Shown one piece after another: positions 8,299 to 16,520 of a stretch of DNA of 64,000 bases. Positions within the stretch are counted from its first letter, which is position 1. Every line of letters starts with the position of its first letter. The translations under genes were made by a program, and so were the position numbers. The stretch is taken from assembly GCF_040640215.1 (NCBI RefSeq), contig NZ_JBFABG010000003.1, forward strand, positions 124,001 to 188,000. Direction: 5' to 3'. Source of the stretch: Actinosynnema sp040640215 (GTDB lineage: Bacteria; Actinomycetota; Actinomycetes; Mycobacteriales; Pseudonocardiaceae). The notes beneath the pieces are model-generated. The model was not told the DNA's origin, did no database searches, and saw only the letters and a list, made by a program, of their open reading frames with translations.

Positions 8299-9183
8299 TC
8301 AGGTCCGGACGGGCACCAGGCCCAGCCGGCCGACCACCTCGCGGGTCGCCTTGGAGCGGTTGAACGTGTAGAAGTGCAACCCCGGCACGCCTTCGGCGAG
8401 CAGCCGCTCCCCCATCTCGGTCACCAGGTCGACCCCGGCCGACCGGAACGCCTTCGGGTCGTCGACCAGCGGTTCCAGCCGTCGCGCCACGGCGGCGGGC
8501 ACCGGCGCGCCGGACAGCTCCACGGACTTGGCCAGCGTGCGCGGCGTGGTCAGCGGCATCAGGCCGGGCAGCAGGAACGTGTCGTGGCCGAGCGCGGCGA
8601 CGCGGTCCCGCAGCCGCAGGAAGTCGTCCGGGTCGAGGAAGAGCTGGGCGATCGCGAAGTCCGCCCCCGCCCGCAGCTTGCGGACCAGGTGCCTGGTGTC
8701 GGTGTCCAGGTCGGCCGAGCGCGGGTGCCCGTACGGGAACGCGGCCACGCCCACGCAGAAGTCGCCCAGCTCCCGGCACAGCCGCACCAGGTCCTCGGCG
8801 TAGGTCAGGCCGTCGGCGTGGGGCACCCACTCGCCGTTGGGGTCGCCGGGCGGGTCGCCGCGCACCGCGAGGATGTTGCGCAGGCCGACCGCCGCGTACC
8901 ACCCGATCACGTTGCGCAGCTCGGCCACCGAGTGGTCCACGGCGGTGAGATGCGCCATCGGCACGAGGGTGGTCTCCTGGACCACGCGGCCGGTGGTGCG
9001 GATGGTGCGGTCGCGGTTGGAGCCGCCCGCGCCGTAGGTGATCGACACGAAGGCCGGGTCCAGGGCCTCCAGCTCGCGGATGGCGCGCCAGAGCACCAGT
9101 TCGTCGGCGTCGTCCCGCGGTGGGAAGAACTCGACCGAGAACACCGGGGTGCCGCCGTTGAGGCGTTCGACGACCGACGTCAT
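8299..9183 (-). CDS. metF: 5,10-methylenetetrahydrofolate reductase
   Basis: 294 residues, the usual length of bacterial MetF, a single FAD-binding TIM barrel without the eukaryotic regulatory tail. VFSVEFFPPRDD at the N-terminus and SITYGAGGSNRDRT, LAVRGDPP and GVAAFPYGHP are family landmarks around FAD and folate. It makes 5-methyl-THF for methionine synthesis. ATG 9183 has an ideal GGAGGGC just upstream. Divergent from the prenyl synthase gene, as in mycobacteria (Rv2172c/Rv2173). Confidence 0.93.
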   Translation of the reverse strand: MTSVVERLNGGTPVFSVEFFPPRDDADELVLWRAIRELEALDPAFVSITYGAGGSNRDRTIRTTGRVVQETTLVPMAHLTAVDHSVAELRNVIGWYAAVGLRNILAVRGDPPGDPNGEWVPHADGLTYAEDLVRLCRELGDFCVGVAAFPYGHPRSADLDTDTRHLVRKLRAGADFAIAQLFLDPDDFLRLRDRVAALGHDTFLLPGLMPLTTPRTLAKSVELSGAPVPAAVARRLEPLVDDPKAFRSAGVDLVTEMGERLLAEGVPGLHFYTFNRSKATREVVGRLGLVPVRT

Positions 9184-9288
9184 GCCCTCCAGCCTAGTGC
9201 CGGTGCCGGCCAGTGGGAGAAGCCGCTCATCAGGTGGGAGCAGGCCCCCGGTTGGCCGGCCGCGCCGGGCAGAGGTGACCATAGGGGG

Positions 9289-10356
9289 GTGCCGCCCCAC
9301 CCGTTGGACCTCGAACTCCCCCAGCACGTCGACGCAGCGCTCACAGGCTACCTCGCCGACCGCCGCGCCCTGGGCGAGCGGATGGAGGAGAACTTCGCCG
9401 GCGCGGTCGACGCGCTCGCGGATTTCGTGCTCGGCGGCGGCAAGCGGATACGGCCGACTTTCGCCTGGTGGGGCTGGCGGGCGGCGGGCGGCGACCCGGA
9501 CGGCGACCTGGCCGGTGCCGTGCTCACGGCGGTCAGCTCGCTGGAGCTGATCCAGGCCTGCGCGCTGATCCACGACGACCTGATGGACGCTTCGGAAACC
9601 CGGCGCGGGATGCCGACCGTGCACGTCCGGTTCGCCCGCCGGCACCGCGACGAGGGCTGGCTGGGCGAGCCCGAGCGGTTCGGCCTGGCCGCCTCGGTGC
9701 TGATCGGCGACATCGCGCTGGCGTGGGCGGACGACATGCTGTTCGCGGCGGGCCTGCCCAACGACGCGTTGCGGCGGTTGAGCCTGCCGTGGCGGGACAT
9801 GCGCACCGAGATGCTCGCGGGCCAGTACCTCGACGTGCTCACCCAGGCGCGCGGCGACGCCTCGACCGACGCCGCGCTGCGCATCGACCGGCTCAAGACC
9901 GCCGCGTACACCGTGGAACGGCCGCTGCACATGGGCGCGGCGATCGGCGGCGCGGCACCGGAGCTGGTGGCGGGCCTGCGGGCGTTCGGCACCGACATCG
10001 GCGTGGCCTTCCAGCTCCGCGACGACCTGCTGGGCGTGTTCGGCGACCCGGCGGTGACCGGCAAGCCCGCGGGCGACGACCTGCGCGAGGGCAAGCGGAC
10101 CCTGCTGGTGGCGCTGGGCGTGGAGTTCGGCGCGGACGTGCTGCACGACGCGCTGGGCAGGCCCGACCTGGACGTCGCCGCGGTCGACGAGGTGCGGGCC
10201 CGGCTGGTCGAGGTCGGCGCGGTGGCCGCGGTCGAGGACCGGATCGCGCGGCTCACCGAGTCGGCGCTCCGGGCGCTGGCCGGCGCGCCGGTCGCGGAAC
10301 CCGCCGGGGAGCGGCTCGCCGAGCTCGCGATCAGCGCCACGAAACGGACCTACTGA
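9289..10356 (+). CDS. idsA2: Polyprenyl (geranylgeranyl-type) diphosphate synthase
   Basis: 355 residues from GTG 9289. Both aspartate-rich motifs are present: DDLMD at about 96-100 followed by RRG, and QLRDDLLG near 243-249. Conserved GGGKRIRP near 45 binds IPP. Class I chain elongation from IPP/DMAPP; chain length cannot be read with confidence. The next gene, crtI, starts 2 nt after the stop, so the product probably feeds a C20/C40 carotenoid route at least in part. Equivalent in position to Rv2173. Confidence 0.88.
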   Translation: MPPHPLDLELPQHVDAALTGYLADRRALGERMEENFAGAVDALADFVLGGGKRIRPTFAWWGWRAAGGDPDGDLAGAVLTAVSSLELIQACALIHDDLMDASETRRGMPTVHVRFARRHRDEGWLGEPERFGLAASVLIGDIALAWADDMLFAAGLPNDALRRLSLPWRDMRTEMLAGQYLDVLTQARGDASTDAALRIDRLKTAAYTVERPLHMGAAIGGAAPELVAGLRAFGTDIGVAFQLRDDLLGVFGDPAVTGKPAGDDLREGKRTLLVALGVEFGADVLHDALGRPDLDVAAVDEVRARLVEVGAVAAVEDRIARLTESALRALAGAPVAEPAGERLAELAISATKRTY

Positions 10357-10358
10357 CC

Positions 10359-11852
10359 ATGCGCACGGTCTCCGGCCGCACCGACCACGTCGTCGTGGTC
10401 GGTGCGGGCCTGGCCGGCCTGTCCGCCGCGCTGCACCTGCTCGGCGCGGGCCGCCGGGTGACCGTGGTGGAGCGCGACGACGTGCCCGGCGGGCGGGCCG
10501 GGCGGCTGGACCTGGGCGGCTACCGGTTCGACACCGGGCCGACCGTGCTGACCATGCCGGACCTGGTGGACGAGGCGCTGCACGCGGTCGGCGAGAGCCT
10601 GGCCGACCGGCTGGACCTGGTGCCGGTGGAGCCCGCGTACCGGGCGCGGTTCGCCGACGGCGACGTGCTGGACGTGCACGCGGACGGCGACGCGATGGAA
10701 GCCGAGGTGCGCCGGTTCGCCGGTCCCGCCGAGGCGGCCGGGTACCGGGCGCTGCGGGACTGGCTGACCGACCTCTACCGGGCCGAGAAGGACGCGTTCA
10801 TCGACGCGAACTTCGACTCGCCGATCGGGCTGCTCACGCCCCGGCTGGCCCGGCTGGCGGCGTTGCGCGGCTTCTCCCGACTGGGGCCGTCGATCGCGCG
10901 GTTCCTGAAGGACGAGCGGCTGCAACGGGTGTTCTCCTTCCAATCGCTCTACGCGGGCGTGCCACCGCGCAAGGCGCTCGCCGCCTACGCCGTGATCGCG
11001 TACATGGACACCGTCGCGGGCGTCTACTACCCGCGTGGCGGGATGCGCGCGCTGCCCGACGCGTTGGCGGACGCGGCCCGGGACGCGGGCGCGGACCTGC
11101 GCTACCGGACGAAGGTCGCGTGGCTGGAGCGGATCGGCGGCCGGGTCACCGCCGTGCGCACGGCGCAGGGCGAGCGCATCCCGTGCGACGCCGTGGTGCT
11201 CACCCCGGACCTGCCGATGTCGTACCGGCTGCTGGGCCACCGCCCGCGCCGCCCGGTGCCGATCACGTGGTCGCCGTCGGCGTTCGTGCTGCACGCCGGC
11301 GTCGACCGGACGTGGCCGGAACTGGCCCACCACACGGTGTTCTTCGGCCGCGCGTGGGACCGCACCTTCGACGAGCTGACCCGCCGGGGCACGCTGATGA
11401 GCGACCCGTCGTTGCTGGTCACCAGCCCGCCGGGGGGCGGTGTGTGCGTGCTCGCGCCCACCCCGAACCTGCGCGTGGGCCCGATCGACTGGGACCGGGT
11501 CGGCCCGGCCTACCGGGACGAGGTGGTGCAGACCCTGGAGGCGCGCGGGCTGACCGGGTTCGGCGCGTCGATCGAGGTCGAGGCCCTGGTCACGCCCCGG
11601 GACTGGGCGGGCCTGGGGTTGGCGGCGGGCACCCCGTTCTCGGCCGCGCACACGGTCGCCCAGACCGGCCCGTTCCGACCGCGCAACCTGGTGCTGGACA
11701 ACGCGGTGCTGGCCGGCTGCGGCACCACGCCGGGCGTGGGCGTGCCGCCGGTGCTGATCTCCGGGAAGCTGGCCGCGCAGCGGATCACCGGGTCGGCCGG
11801 CGCGGCGTGGCGGCGGCCCGCGGCGAGGTCGCGAGCGCACGGCCCGCGCTAG
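10359..11852 (+). CDS. crtI: Phytoene desaturase family oxidoreductase
   Basis: 497 residues. The N-terminus has the Rossmann dinucleotide site VVVGAGLAGLSAALHLL and then PGGRAG; the C-terminus has the CrtI FAD signature near 430-450 (LAGCGTTPGVGVPPV). CrtI-type enzymes introduce double bonds into phytoene. It lies 2 nt after the prenyl synthase stop, a clear operon. No phytoene synthase (crtB) is in the window, so the pathway is incomplete here and the substrate may be a different polyprene. The last 20 residues are rich in Ala and Arg and poorly conserved. Confidence 0.87.
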   Translation: MRTVSGRTDHVVVVGAGLAGLSAALHLLGAGRRVTVVERDDVPGGRAGRLDLGGYRFDTGPTVLTMPDLVDEALHAVGESLADRLDLVPVEPAYRARFADGDVLDVHADGDAMEAEVRRFAGPAEAAGYRALRDWLTDLYRAEKDAFIDANFDSPIGLLTPRLARLAALRGFSRLGPSIARFLKDERLQRVFSFQSLYAGVPPRKALAAYAVIAYMDTVAGVYYPRGGMRALPDALADAARDAGADLRYRTKVAWLERIGGRVTAVRTAQGERIPCDAVVLTPDLPMSYRLLGHRPRRPVPITWSPSAFVLHAGVDRTWPELAHHTVFFGRAWDRTFDELTRRGTLMSDPSLLVTSPPGGGVCVLAPTPNLRVGPIDWDRVGPAYRDEVVQTLEARGLTGFGASIEVEALVTPRDWAGLGLAAGTPFSAAHTVAQTGPFRPRNLVLDNAVLAGCGTTPGVGVPPVLISGKLAAQRITGSAGAAWRRPAARSRAHGPR

Positions 11853-12117
11853 CCCGCACCGCCCGCCGGGGACGCGCGCCGCTCCCGGGACCGGGTTGGA
11901 CCGGGATGCGCGACCTGCCCGACCACCCCCGTGGGAAGACGGCCGGATCGGCCACGAAACGTGTCCGACCAGGCGTTCCCGCACGTCGTAATACTCCATG
12001 TGGTCACTCGCTCGGGTGACACCCGCGTGCGACGATCCGTCGGGGTGTCACCTGCCCGCGCACGTGTCCGCCATCGCGTGCCGTCGCGCGCCCGCGTTGT
12101 GCGACGATGTTGCCGCG

Positions 12118-13632
12118 ATGGCCGCGACCCCGTCCCCACCCACCTCTAGCACCGCACCTGTCGAGCCGGTGCGGTCCGGTGCTACCCAGGTTCCGGACCC
12201 CGGCGGAATCCCCGTCCGCACCATCCTGCTCGGCGTGGCGGGCGTCATGCTCATCGCGCTGGGCGGCACCGGCGCGGGGGCGATCCTCAAGCGCGACCCG
12301 CTCCTCGCCGACACCACGCTGAGCTGGATCAGGTACGGCCACGGCCACGACCTGGCCAACGCCGTGCTCTACGTCGGACTCGGCCTGGTGGTCTGGTCGT
12401 GGATCCGGCTCGGCCGCATGGTCCGCAACGGGCACGTCGGCAGCAACGCCGTCCTCACCGCGGTCGTGGTGTGGACGTTGCCGCTGCTGTTCGCGCCACC
12501 GCTGTTCAGCAAGGACATCTACAGCTACCTCGCGCAGGGCCAGATCGCCCTCAACGGCCTGGACCCCTACCAGGTCGGTCCGGCGGTGTTGCAGAACCCG
12601 CTGTCGGACAACGTGAGCTGGGTCTGGCAGAACACGCCCGCGCCGTACGGCCCGCTGTTCCTGGTGCTCGCGATGGGCGTCGTGTGGGTGACGAGCGCGA
12701 GCATCATCGGCGGTGTGGTGCTGATGCGGTTCGTGCTGGTCATCGGCCTCGCACTGCTCTGCTGGGCGCTGCCCGGCCTGGCCCGGCACCTCGGCGGACG
12801 CCCGGCGGTGGCGCTGTGGCTGGCCGCCGCGAACCCGCTGATGCTGGTGCAGCTCACCGGCGGCGCGCACAACGACCTGCTGATGGTCGGCCTGATGGCC
12901 GCCGGCTGCCTGTTCGTGCTCGACGGCCGGCACGTGCTGGGGATCGTCGTGGTGACGCTGGCGTTCGCGGTGAAGGCGACCGCCGTCGTGGCGCTGCCGT
13001 TCCTGGTGCTGGTGTGGGCGCGGCGGCTGTCCGGCACGCGGACCGCGCAGCTCGTCAAGGCGATCGCGGGCGGGCTGGCCACGTTCGTCGCGGTGTTCGC
13101 GGCGACCACGCTGCTGTCCGGGCTGTCCCTGGGCTGGATACCGGCGCTGAGCTCGTCCTCCACCATCGTCAACTGGCTGTCCCTGCCCAGCGCCGTGGGT
13201 GACTTCACCCACACGGTCGTGAGCCTGTTCGTGCGGGTCGAGCCCGGCGTGTTCATGACCGTCGCGCGCGGCCTCGGGTCGCTGCTGCTGGTCTACGTCG
13301 CGTGGCGGCAGTGGCGGGCCGCCGACGACGGCGGGCCGGAGGCGGTCCGCCGGGCCGCGATCACCCTGCTGGCCGTGGCGCTGCTGTCCCCCGCGACGCT
13401 GCCCTGGTACTTCAGCTGGGCGCTGGTGCTCGGCGCGGGTCTCGCGTGGAGCGCGAAGGGCCTGCGGGGGGCGGCGTTCTTCTCCACGTTCCTGCTGCTG
13501 GTGACGTTCCCCAACGGCGACACCGGGCTCTACTCGTGGGGCTACCTGGCCGTCACGATCGCCGTCTCGGCGCTGGCCTGCGTGTCGCTGGTCAAGCCCG
13601 ACCCGCTGAAGCTGTCCAGCAGGTACGCGTAA
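12118..13632 (+). CDS. mptA: Alpha-(1->6)-mannopyranosyltransferase, MptA-like (GT-C, GT87 type)
   Basis: 504 residues with about 12-13 predicted membrane helices. The extracytoplasmic loop KDIYSYLAQGQIALNGLDPY is the signature of MptA/MptB polyprenyl-phosphomannose-dependent mannosyltransferases, which elongate the mannan core of lipomannan and lipoarabinomannan. GGAHNDLLMVGL is a second conserved segment. ATG 12118 was preferred: upstream in-frame codons (from ATG 11998) encode a Cys-rich stretch without membrane character. Neighbours (metF-idsA2 left, PknL right) match the mycobacterial order around Rv2174. Confidence 0.85.
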   Translation: MAATPSPPTSSTAPVEPVRSGATQVPDPGGIPVRTILLGVAGVMLIALGGTGAGAILKRDPLLADTTLSWIRYGHGHDLANAVLYVGLGLVVWSWIRLGRMVRNGHVGSNAVLTAVVVWTLPLLFAPPLFSKDIYSYLAQGQIALNGLDPYQVGPAVLQNPLSDNVSWVWQNTPAPYGPLFLVLAMGVVWVTSASIIGGVVLMRFVLVIGLALLCWALPGLARHLGGRPAVALWLAAANPLMLVQLTGGAHNDLLMVGLMAAGCLFVLDGRHVLGIVVVTLAFAVKATAVVALPFLVLVWARRLSGTRTAQLVKAIAGGLATFVAVFAATTLLSGLSLGWIPALSSSSTIVNWLSLPSAVGDFTHTVVSLFVRVEPGVFMTVARGLGSLLLVYVAWRQWRAADDGGPEAVRRAAITLLAVALLSPATLPWYFSWALVLGAGLAWSAKGLRGAAFFSTFLLLVTFPNGDTGLYSWGYLAVTIAVSALACVSLVKPDPLKLSSRYA

Positions 13633-13770
13633 CCGAGCCGGCACGCACTTCCCGTGGGGCGTGGGGGAAGACCTCGGACGTGTGCGCCTGTCCGGACCGG
13701 CCCGGACGGTGGTGTTCCGCGCGACGTCCGGACGGCTCCGCGGGAACCGCCCGGACGCGCCTGGTCGGAG

Positions 13771-14136
13771 TCAGAAGCCCAAGGACTGGGCGCGGCGCTT
13801 CACCTCACGGCCGCGATCGCCCCGCAACGCCTCGATCGGCGTCCCGGGCAGCGTGTCGTCTTCGGTGAACAGCCACCGAAGGATCTCATCGGTCGAGTAG
13901 CCGGAGTCGCGCAACACCGTGATGGTGCCGGGCAGCCCCTTCACCACGCCTCCGGCGGCGAGGAAGTGGGAGGGGACGACGAGGACACCGTTCCGGCGCT
14001 CCGCGATCAACTGACCGTCGCGCAGCAACTGGTGGACACGGGTGACGGGTAGACCGAGACGCTCGGCGACCTCGGGCAGGTCGAGGACCTCCAGGTCGGG
14101 AGCCAGTACATCCGCAGCGGCAGGAATCGCACTCAC
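13771..14136 (-). CDS. Rv2175c-like winged/helix-turn-helix DNA-binding protein
   Basis: 121 residues from GTG 14136. An N-terminal helix-turn-helix (DLPEVAERLGLPVTRVHQLL, about 25-45) is followed by a small wing (GVLVVPSHFL) and a helical C-terminal domain. It corresponds by sequence type and by position to Rv2175c, a DNA-binding substrate of the kinase PknL, whose gene starts about 185 nt away on the other strand here too. The pairing suggests kinase-controlled DNA binding; the regulon is unknown. Confidence 0.75.
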   Translation of the reverse strand: MSAIPAAADVLAPDLEVLDLPEVAERLGLPVTRVHQLLRDGQLIAERRNGVLVVPSHFLAAGGVVKGLPGTITVLRDSGYSTDEILRWLFTEDDTLPGTPIEALRGDRGREVKRRAQSLGF

Positions 14137-14307
14137 GTGCGCCACGATGCCACAACGCCGGGAGCAACGCCCTGCGCCAACCGGGTGGTGGCCGTACACC
14201 CCCGGGTCGGTTCCCGGACACCCCCTGTTCCCGGGGGCTTTGACACTGATCCCACACGCGGGCCGGGATGCTCCCAGCGCACCACATCGGTCGGCTCCAC
14301 CCCACCG

Positions 14308-14322
14308 TACGATCCACGGCTG
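14308..14322 (+). promoter_or_regulatory. Leaderless promoter of pknL
   Basis: TACGAT at 14308-14313 lies 8 nt before GTG 14322, so transcription should begin at or next to the start codon. No ribosome site is present. Confidence 0.55.
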
Positions 14323-16367
14323 TGGAAAGGTCTGCGACGAACGTGATCGGCGGGCTGCTCGAACAACGCTACCGAGTAGGAGCCCTGGTGGCGCGCGGGG
14401 GCATGTCCACCGTGTACCGGGGCGTCGACACGCGCTTGGAGCGTCCCGTGGCGATCAAGGTCATGGACCCCCGCTTCTCCTCGGACCCGCAATTCGTGGC
14501 CCGGTTCGAGCGCGAGGCGCGCGCCGCCGCCGGGCTGCACCACCCCGGTGTCGTGGCGGTGCACGACCAGGGCGTGGACGAGGACCGGGTCTACCTGGTG
14601 ATGGAGCTGGTCGAGGGCGGCACCCTGCGCGACCTGCTGACCGCGCGCGGGAAGCTGGACGTGCCGCTGGCGCTGACGGTGCTGGAGCGGGTCCTGTCGC
14701 CGCTGGCCGCCGCGCACCGCGCCGGGCTCGTGCACCGGGACGTGAAGCCGGAGAACGTGCTCGTCGGGCGGGGCGGCGCGGTGAAGGTCGCGGACTTCGG
14801 GCTGGCCCGCGCGGTGGCCACACCGGCCATCACGAGTGACACGACGATCCTGGGCACGGTCGCGTACCTGTCGCCCGAACAGGTCACCAACGGCTCCGCC
14901 GACGCCCGCAGCGACGTGTACTCGGCCGGCGTGCTGCTGTACGAGATGCTGACCGGCACGCCGCCCTACGTCGGCGACACGGCCATCTCGGTGGCCTACC
15001 GGCACGTCAACGAAGAGGTGCCGCCGGTGCCCGGCGTGCCCGCCGAGGTCGCCGAGCTGGTCCGGCGCTCGACGCGCAAGGAGCCGTTCCTCCGGCCGGC
15101 GGACGCCGAGGCGTTCCTGTCCGAGGTGGAGACGGCGCGGGCCACGCTCGGCCTGGCCTCCGTCGACGTGCCGACCGTGACGGCGGCGACCGTCGACGCC
15201 CCCGCCTCCGCCGAGCCCCGGACCGAACGGGTGCAGCCGGTGGGCGTCGGGGCCGTGGCGCACGCCGAGGCGACCGTCCCGGTGCGCAGGTTCCCCCCGC
15301 CGGGCCCGCAGGGCACCCAGGCGCTGCCGCGCGGTCTGGACCCCACCCCGTCACCCGCCCAGGGCCTGTCCGTGCCCGTGACAGGGCAGCAGACGGCCGT
15401 GGTGCCCCGCACGCGGCCCGTGCGGCCCAAGCGACCTCCGAAGCAGAAGACGCCCGAGCAGCTCTACGAGGAGATGCGGGCGAAGAGCAAGAAGCAGTTC
15501 ATCACCTGGATGAGCGTCGTGGGGGTCGCGGCGGTGCTGATCGGCCTGGTGAGCTGGTGGATGGCGATCGGCCGGGTCGCGTCGGTGCCCGACGTCGTGG
15601 GCAAGGAGCAGGACGCGGCGGTCGCGATCCTGGAGAACGCGTCCCTGAAGGCCGCGGTGTCCACGGAGAACAGCGACACCGTGCCCAGCGGGCAGGTCCT
15701 GCGCACCGACCCGGCAGCGGGCGCGGAGGGCACCCGGGGCGACCTGGTGCGGGTCGTGGTCTCGCGCGGCAAACCGGTCGTGCCGCAGGTGGCGTCCGGC
15801 GTCGAGGTGGCCGCCGCGGAGAAGGAGATCAGCGCGGTCGGGCTGAAGCCCAGGCTCGTCCCGGAGGACGACGCCTTCAGCGAGCGGGTGCCCAAGGGCA
15901 AGGTCGTGACGACCAAGCCCGCGCCGGGCACGCCCGTGGAGATCGGCAGCGCGGTCACCATCGTGCTGAGCAAGGGCATCCAGCCCAAGCCGGTGCCGGA
16001 CCTGAAGGGCAAGACGAGAGAAGAGGCGTTCGCGGAGTTGTCGGCGGCGGGCTTCGAGCCGGTCGAGGGTCCCGAGGAACCGTCCGGCGAGGTCGACGGG
16101 GGCCGGGTGATCCGCACGACCCCGCCGGCGGGCACCGCGCTCGGCGCGGACAAGCGGGTCACCGTGATCGTCGCGGCGGACCGCGGCGTGACCGTGCCCA
16201 ACGTCGAGGGCAAGAAGCTCCGGGAGGCCAAGGAGACGCTGGAGAAGGCCGGTCTCCAGGTCGAGGTGCGGTTCGGCAACCGGGAGCGGTCGACGGTGGT
16301 CAACCAGTCCATCCGGGGCGGCGAGCGCGTGCCGAAGGGCACCAAGATCACGATCATCGCGGTCTGA
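14322..16367 (+). CDS. pknL: Serine/threonine kinase PknL with PASTA repeats
   Basis: 681 residues. Kinase domain about 10-275: glycine loop VARGGMSTVYRG, AIKVM lysine, HRDVKPENVL near 138 and DFGLA near 159 (all catalytic residues present). A Pro/Thr-rich juxtamembrane linker is followed by one membrane helix at about 392-416 and four extracellular PASTA repeats (starting near 419, 486, 556 and 623), which bind peptidoglycan fragments or lipid II in related kinases. Mycobacterial PknL lacks PASTA repeats, corynebacterial PknL has them. Start chosen for the leaderless TACGAT box. Likely senses wall state and phosphorylates the adjacent DNA-binding protein. Confidence 0.92.
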   Translation: MERSATNVIGGLLEQRYRVGALVARGGMSTVYRGVDTRLERPVAIKVMDPRFSSDPQFVARFEREARAAAGLHHPGVVAVHDQGVDEDRVYLVMELVEGGTLRDLLTARGKLDVPLALTVLERVLSPLAAAHRAGLVHRDVKPENVLVGRGGAVKVADFGLARAVATPAITSDTTILGTVAYLSPEQVTNGSADARSDVYSAGVLLYEMLTGTPPYVGDTAISVAYRHVNEEVPPVPGVPAEVAELVRRSTRKEPFLRPADAEAFLSEVETARATLGLASVDVPTVTAATVDAPASAEPRTERVQPVGVGAVAHAEATVPVRRFPPPGPQGTQALPRGLDPTPSPAQGLSVPVTGQQTAVVPRTRPVRPKRPPKQKTPEQLYEEMRAKSKKQFITWMSVVGVAAVLIGLVSWWMAIGRVASVPDVVGKEQDAAVAILENASLKAAVSTENSDTVPSGQVLRTDPAAGAEGTRGDLVRVVVSRGKPVVPQVASGVEVAAAEKEISAVGLKPRLVPEDDAFSERVPKGKVVTTKPAPGTPVEIGSAVTIVLSKGIQPKPVPDLKGKTREEAFAELSAAGFEPVEGPEEPSGEVDGGRVIRTTPPAGTALGADKRVTVIVAADRGVTVPNVEGKKLREAKETLEKAGLQVEVRFGNRERSTVVNQSIRGGERVPKGTKITIIAV

Positions 16368-16375
16368 CCGCGACC

Positions 16376-16415
16376 CCCGACGACCGGGAGGGCGTCCGAC
16401 CTCCCGGTCGTCGGG
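16376..16415. terminator. Perfect 16-bp hairpin between pknL and aroG
   Basis: Arms 16376-16391 and 16400-16415, loop of 8. Sits between convergent stops and can serve both strands. No U-tract. Confidence 0.8.
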
Positions 16416-16520
16416 CGCGGTGTCGTCCGTGGCGCGGTCGCCACCCGGACCGCCGCGTGCCCCGGCGGTCCGGGACGGGGTCCAGGTCCGGCCGGGGCAC
16501 GGGGTCCGTGCTCGATCAGG

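Noticed and set aside
11998..12117. Longer N-terminus for mptA from ATG 11998
   Set aside because: The extra 40 residues are Cys-rich and unlike the family; a TAATAC box only 3 nt upstream suggests this stretch is 5' leader.
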